Below, one piece after another: positions 6,028 through 7,491 of a stretch of 7,491 nucleotides of DNA (positions within the stretch are counted from its first letter, which is position 1; the number at the start of each line of letters is the position of its first letter). The notes beneath the pieces are model-generated. The model had not been told where the DNA came from, made no database searches, and saw only the letters and a list, made by a program, of their open reading frames with translations. The stretch spans positions 1-7,491 of the forward strand of contig NMUJ01000055.1 in assembly GCA_002256535.1 (NCBI GenBank). Direction: 5' to 3'. A program made the position numbers and the translations under genes. This DNA comes from Caldifarciminota bacterium 4484_18. Its GTDB lineage: Bacteria; Hydrothermota; UBA3073; NMUJ01.

Positions 6028-6780
6028 ATGGATCCAAGATTACGTATTTTACGTATGTTAGAGGAAGGTAAAATAACCGTCGATGAGGCAGCCCGCTTAT
6101 TGGAGGCATTATCACGTAGCGAACCGTATAGGTATGGGTCACGTAAGTTCAGGCGTGACGTGATTGATTCAATCTCGCAGTTTATTGAGAGCACCATTTC
6201 ACTCATAGGGGATGAGATTCGTGATCATCTCCGTGTGTATAGGGTAGGCGGTGAATCCGAAATCGATACACCTATCAAGCCAAAAGTGAAAATCAAATCC
6301 ATGGCGGGTGATGTCACCATCAAAGAGAGTATGCAACCCGATCGTGTCAAGGTATATGGATATTCGATCTATAAAAGTGTAAAAGATGATGAGCTGGTGA
6401 TCGAGTCACCCGAAGGCGATATTGAGGTTGAACTCCCCCGTGTGCATGAGTTATATATCTACGCAATACATGGCAGTATAGAAGGTACATTGTTGGGCGA
6501 ACACGTTGAGGCTAAAACATTAAGTGGTGATATCGAACTGAAATTGAACTCCACAGCAGATGGTGAACTTGAGACCGCCTCAGGTGATATCATTGTATAT
6601 GTGCCAAAAGATGCAAACCTCACCATAGATGCGGAGACCAGGTCTGGCGACCTTACATACGATGTAGCTGGTGAATGTATTGAAAAAGGTCCGGGTTACC
6701 TAAAGCTAAAGCTCAACACGGGTGAACATACTCTTAAATTACACACAGCATCGGGTGATATTGAAATTAGGGAAGCTTAG
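6028..6780 (+). CDS. SHOCT-like/DUF4097 beta-solenoid protein
   Basis: A 250-residue protein with two parts. Residues 4-28 (RLRILRMLEEGKITVDEAAR and following LLEAL) form the helical SHOCT-like segment common at the start of YvlB-type bacterial proteins. Residues 88-250 are a DUF4097 domain with repeated turns of the type x-G-D-I/V: AGDV 93-96, EGDI 129-132, HGSI 148-151, SGDI 166-169, SGDI 185-188, SGDL 206-209 and SGDI 242-245, as expected for a right-handed beta-solenoid. A charged linker (30-85) joins them. No signal peptide or membrane segment is visible, so it is probably cytosolic or membrane-associated. Family members are often tied to envelope-stress responses, but the molecular role is unknown. 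It has its own predicted promoter and ends tail to tail with the deaminase gene, sharing 4 bases. Confidence 0.88.
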   Translation: MDPRLRILRMLEEGKITVDEAARLLEALSRSEPYRYGSRKFRRDVIDSISQFIESTISLIGDEIRDHLRVYRVGGESEIDTPIKPKVKIKSMAGDVTIKESMQPDRVKVYGYSIYKSVKDDELVIESPEGDIEVELPRVHELYIYAIHGSIEGTLLGEHVEAKTLSGDIELKLNSTADGELETASGDIIVYVPKDANLTIDAETRSGDLTYDVAGECIEKGPGYLKLKLNTGEHTLKLHTASGDIEIREA

Positions 6781-7298
6781 TACGTTTGTTTGCTGGGCAA
6801 TTTATCCCAAAACTTAAGCAACTCCATACACTCGCTACGCATAAAGTCGGGGATGATAATGATATCACTTTTACCGAGTGTCCTCAGGTGATGACTACTT
6901 ATTGGTAGTTCATTGAACCCCCGCTTGCTAACATCTTCTATCTTAGTACCATAAACCACACATCCGATACGTGCCCAGTGTATGGCGGAGAAGCACATCG
7001 GGCATGGCTCTGTCGTAGTGTAAATCGTACATCCTGATAGCTCATAAGTACCCAGCTTTTTACTTGCTAACCTTATTGCGTTGATTTCAGCATGTGCGGT
7101 AGGATCCTTATCACGTAATACCGTATTATGGGCGACAGCAATCACCATGCCATGCTTCACAATACATGCACCGAATGGGCCACCATCTCCCCGCTCTATA
7201 CCTCTATATGCGGCATTGAGAGCTAACTCCATGAATTTACGTTCGGGTTTACATATGATATATCTTCTACTATTGTGAAAGTGATGGTCAGCTATCAA
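6777..7298 (-). CDS. Guanine deaminase-like cytidine-deaminase-fold enzyme
   Basis: A zinc-dependent nucleobase deaminase: His69-Ala-Glu71 (PTAHAEINAIR) and PCPMC with Cys99 and Cys102 give the zinc site and catalytic Glu. GDGGPFGACIV (37-47), Asn58 (AHNTV), GFNEL (127-131) and a C-terminal Trp164 with final Tyr173 (SKQTY) match bacterial guanine deaminases, where the C-terminal Tyr closes the active site of a domain-swapped dimer. The position of B. subtilis GuaD Asp114 is Glu130 here, as I recall for some other guanine deaminases. Guanine to xanthine is therefore the best guess, though related enzymes act on other bases. The only in-frame start before the conserved region is TTG 7298, giving about 17 extra residues (to about 17) not expected in the family; ATG at residue 23 would cut into the first helix. 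It follows the TPR gene by 10 bases, probably in one operon. Confidence 0.85.
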   Translation of the reverse strand: MIADHHFHNSRRYIICKPERKFMELALNAAYRGIERGDGGPFGACIVKHGMVIAVAHNTVLRDKDPTAHAEINAIRLASKKLGTYELSGCTIYTTTEPCPMCFSAIHWARIGCVVYGTKIEDVSKRGFNELPISSHHLRTLGKSDIIIIPDFMRSECMELLKFWDKLPSKQTY

Positions 7299-7308
7299 CC
7301 TGTTCAGT

Positions 7309-7491
7309 TCACTCTTTTAACTTCTTTCTCCATCTCTCTAATTTCTTCCTGAATAGCTTGTTGTTGGGATCGAGCTCAACCGCTGTTGATTCTGCTTTTA
7401 CTGCTTCTCGGTATTCAGCACGCCGGAAATGTACCTCACCCAATGTGTCCCATATGTTTGCATCTTTGGGAGCTAATTTCACCGCACGTTT
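7309..7491 (-). CDS. TPR-repeat protein, C-terminal end (partial)
   Basis: The last 60 codons of a gene that enters from the right edge. The sequence contains a tetratricopeptide repeat: APKDANIWDTLGEVHFRRAE, then YREAVKAESTAVELDPNN, with the usual LG, A and LDPNN positions, and a Lys/Arg-rich helical tail (FRKKLERWRKKLKE) before TGA at 7311-7309. TPR units mediate protein-protein contacts; the rest of the protein and thus its function are outside the window. The stop is 10 bases before the deaminase start, so the two are probably co-transcribed. Confidence 0.82.
   Translation of the reverse strand, partial: KRAVKLAPKDANIWDTLGEVHFRRAEYREAVKAESTAVELDPNNKLFRKKLERWRKKLKE

Noticed and set aside
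1..7491. Archaeal origin suggested by leaderless starts and A/T-rich boxes
   Set aside because: The TTGACA plus -10 pairs at sensible spacing, the lipobox and the SHOCT-like/DUF4097 gene fit a bacterium better; the question is not fully closed.

Overview
The window looks bacterial. Several genes are preceded by sigma70-like -35/-10 pairs (TTGACA, TTGACT or TTGACC with TAAAAT or TATTTT). It carries a transglutaminase-fold protein, a SHOCT-like/DUF4097 protein, a lipoprotein signal, and the COG3580/COG3581 pair typical of anaerobes. Gene content and the dense, terminator-free layout fit an uncultivated, probably anaerobic candidate-phylum bacterium (WOR-3/Stahlbacteria-like lineages come to mind), but the lineage is an inference and weakly held. 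Genes are packed tightly, often overlapping by 4-11 bases, and ATG codons often sit 6-8 bases after a -10 box, suggesting leaderless transcripts.

Layout. (1) Bases 1-1274, minus strand: a secreted or membrane-anchored transglutaminase-like protein, complete except possibly for its stop codon. (2) 1275-1360: a short divergent promoter region. (3) 1361-1945, plus: a 3-methyladenine DNA glycosylase of the AAG/Mpg fold, tail to tail with (4) 3861-1935, minus: a two-gene operon for a COG3580-like and a COG3581-like protein, relatives of the 2-hydroxyacyl-CoA dehydratase/activase system. The first is split by a -1 frameshift at a G run. (5) 3862-3958: a divergent promoter region built as an 83-base imperfect inverted repeat with matching -35 and -10 boxes on both strands. 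(6) 3959-5997, plus, a coupled operon: a lipoprotein of the 'KPxIYLYP' family of unknown function, an endonuclease III-like HhH protein without the usual catalytic residues, and a broken 5-formyltetrahydrofolate cyclo-ligase-like gene. (7) 6028-6780, plus: a SHOCT-like/DUF4097 protein with its own promoter. (8) 7491-6777, minus: the tail of a TPR protein followed by a guanine-deaminase-like enzyme.

The genes do not form one obvious pathway. Two are DNA-glycosylase-fold proteins and one is a purine-base deaminase, but they lie in separate transcription units. The strongest unusual signals are a perfect 13-base tandem duplication that frameshifts the folate gene, an internal deletion of about 116 bases in the same gene, the mirrored divergent promoter, and the COG3580/COG3581 pair without an adjacent activase ATPase. 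No tRNA, rRNA, CRISPR array, insertion sequence or clear Rho-independent terminator was seen. No stretch over 300 bases lacks a gene.
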